In this document: positions 63,197-64,000 of the stretch, one piece after another
How positions within the stretch are numbered: the first letter of the stretch is position 1
How the letters are laid out: the number at the start of each line of letters is the position of its first letter
DNA from: Palsa-360 sp963710315
Lineage (GTDB): Bacteria; Acidobacteriota; Terriglobia; Acidiferrales; UBA7541
DNA: 64,000 nucleotides
Assembly (NCBI GenBank): GCA_963710315.1
Contig: CAVPZW010000005.1
Location: forward strand, 558,001 to 622,000
Direction of reading: 5' to 3'
Position numbers and translations under genes: made by a program
Notes under the pieces: generated by a model
What the model saw: the letters and a program-made list of their open reading frames with translations, nothing else
Told to the model about the DNA's origin: nothing
The model's database searches: none

Positions 63197-63787
63197 TTAT
63201 TTTTTGGCCGCAGCGGCTTTGCGCACCGCGGCGAGACCGTAGGCGTCTTCCAGATGCTGGTCCGGTTTTTCCTTCAAATATTTTGCAAAGAATGCAATGC
63301 CCGCGGGGTCTTCCAAAATTTCCACTTGCACGCCTTTTTGACGAATCAAGTCTTCCGTGCCAGAAAAATTGGTGACGTCGCCGACAACCAACCGCCTGAA
63401 TTGACGCCTATAGATTAAAGCCGCGCAAATGTCGCAAGGGCTGAGCGACGTAAACATGGTTGTCTTGCTGAAATCCAGGCGGCCCGCATCGCGCGCGGCC
63501 GAGGTTTCGCCGTGATTGTAAGGATGGTTCTCCTGAACCAAAGTGTTGTGCCCTTTGCCCACGATCTTGCGCGTTTCGTCGTCGATGATTACGCCGCCAA
63601 TGGGCGAGCCGCCTTCGTTGTATCCTTTTTCCGCGAGCAGGAAAGCGATACGCATGAAATCCTTGTCGGTGAGCTTTTTGAAAAAGCCGTCCTCCACGAT
63701 CTTGGAAAGACTCTTGGTCGGGAGATGCGCGATGGTGTTCAAAACCTCGTCGGTAACCGGAGTATCCTTGGTAATGAGTGCCTTCAT
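63197..63787 (-). CDS. Cytosine/guanine deaminase-like enzyme, copy 1
   Basis: The product of about 196 residues has the cytidine-deaminase fold zinc motifs HGETSAARDA (His ligand and Glu) and SPCDICAAL (Cys ligands). It begins after a 54-residue N-terminal lead. The segment EGGSPIGGVIIDDETRKIVGKGHNTL is like bacterial and fungal cytosine or guanine deaminases. ATG 63787 has AAAGGAG nine bases upstream. Its stop lies 20 bases from the convergent Mo-hydroxylase gene's stop. A second copy follows upstream at 63903. Confidence 0.85.
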   Translation of the reverse strand: MKALITKDTPVTDEVLNTIAHLPTKSLSKIVEDGFFKKLTDKDFMRIAFLLAEKGYNEGGSPIGGVIIDDETRKIVGKGHNTLVQENHPYNHGETSAARDAGRLDFSKTTMFTSLSPCDICAALIYRRQFRRLVVGDVTNFSGTEDLIRQKGVQVEILEDPAGIAFFAKYLKEKPDQHLEDAYGLAAVRKAAAAKK

Positions 63788-63902
63788 AAAATCTCCTTTG
63801 GAGGCGCCGGTAGTTCTGGCGCTCTTGTTTTGGCCCTGCGTTTTCAAAACACAACCTTAAAAATACGGACAATTTGAAAGAAGAACCTGAGTCAGGCGAG
63901 AG

Positions 63903-64000
63903 CTATGCTTTGGCCGCTGAGGCTTTGCGCACACCGGCCCGGCCATGGCAATCTTCCAAATGCTGGTACGGTTTTTCCTTCAGATATTTGGCATAGAATG
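63903..64000 (-). CDS. 3' end of a second, tandem deaminase gene
   Basis: Thirty-two codons from the window edge to a TAG at 63903-63905 encode FYAKYLKEKPYQHLEDCHGR then AGVRKASAAKA. This matches the C-terminus of the adjacent deaminase (FFAKYLKEKPDQHLEDAYGL, then AAVRKAAAAKK) at most positions, showing a tandem duplication cut by the window edge. Confidence 0.85.
   Translation of the reverse strand, partial: FYAKYLKEKPYQHLEDCHGRAGVRKASAAKA

Overview
The window looks like a chromosomal piece from a soil-type Acidobacteriota bacterium (inference: moderately GC-rich DNA, many secreted proteins of unknown function, split 2-hydroxyacyl-CoA dehydratase-type activases, and many kinds of palindromic intergenic repeats). 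No rRNA, CRISPR array or intact transposon was seen. One tRNA is present.

Layout. 0-8.7 kb: housekeeping carbon metabolism (gpmI, eno, glgC, all interrupted by single-base frameshifts), a PHP phosphoesterase divergent from an MGDG-synthase-like glycosyltransferase, ribosomal protein S21 and a zinc-ribbon protein. 9-18.5 kb: a purine/ureide catabolic block on the minus strand (guanine deaminase, three-subunit xanthine dehydrogenase, allantoinase, allantoicase, OHCU decarboxylase, HIU hydrolase) facing a CitE/malate-synthase-like DUF6986 protein. No urate oxidase is visible. 18.5-24.3 kb: ion and redox homeostasis (CPA2-type antiporter, RCK potassium channel, three-gene proton-translocating transhydrogenase pntAA-pntAB-pntB). 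24.3-34 kb: MFS exporter, PilZ protein, a four-gene oxidative catabolic operon (Fe-dependent alcohol dehydrogenase, Ldh-family oxidoreductase, isochorismatase-like hydrolase, SMP-30 lactonase), a TPR protein and a Tat-exported alpha/beta hydrolase. 34-37.1 kb: a secreted Vgb-type propeller carrying a haem-c motif, with a small cytochrome c. 38-43.3 kb: three-gene acyl-CoA dehydratase activase system. 43.8-48.2 kb: DUF2207 membrane protein and an RCC1-repeat lipoprotein.

48.6-58.4 kb is the most unusual region. Six paralogous secreted proteins of unknown function (A-F) surround an intradiol aromatic-ring dioxygenase and two convergent diheme cytochromes c, in a roughly mirror-symmetric order. 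Between the genes lie four copies of a palindromic element whose arms are 9-bp purine/pyrimidine tandem repeats and whose centre carries short conserved motifs. A DUF6152 protein closes the block.

58.6-64 kb: tRNA-Ile(CAU) next to the remnant of a tyrosine recombinase, then a second molybdenum hydroxylase operon (FAD, 2Fe-2S and Mo subunits) and tandem cytosine/guanine-deaminase-like genes running off the right edge.

Twelve apparent frameshifts were located by eye; eleven fit a single extra base in the coding strand, and ten of the twelve fall in 3 kb across gpmI-eno-glgC. Sequencing or assembly error is the simplest reading, so those genes are annotated as single interrupted CDSs.
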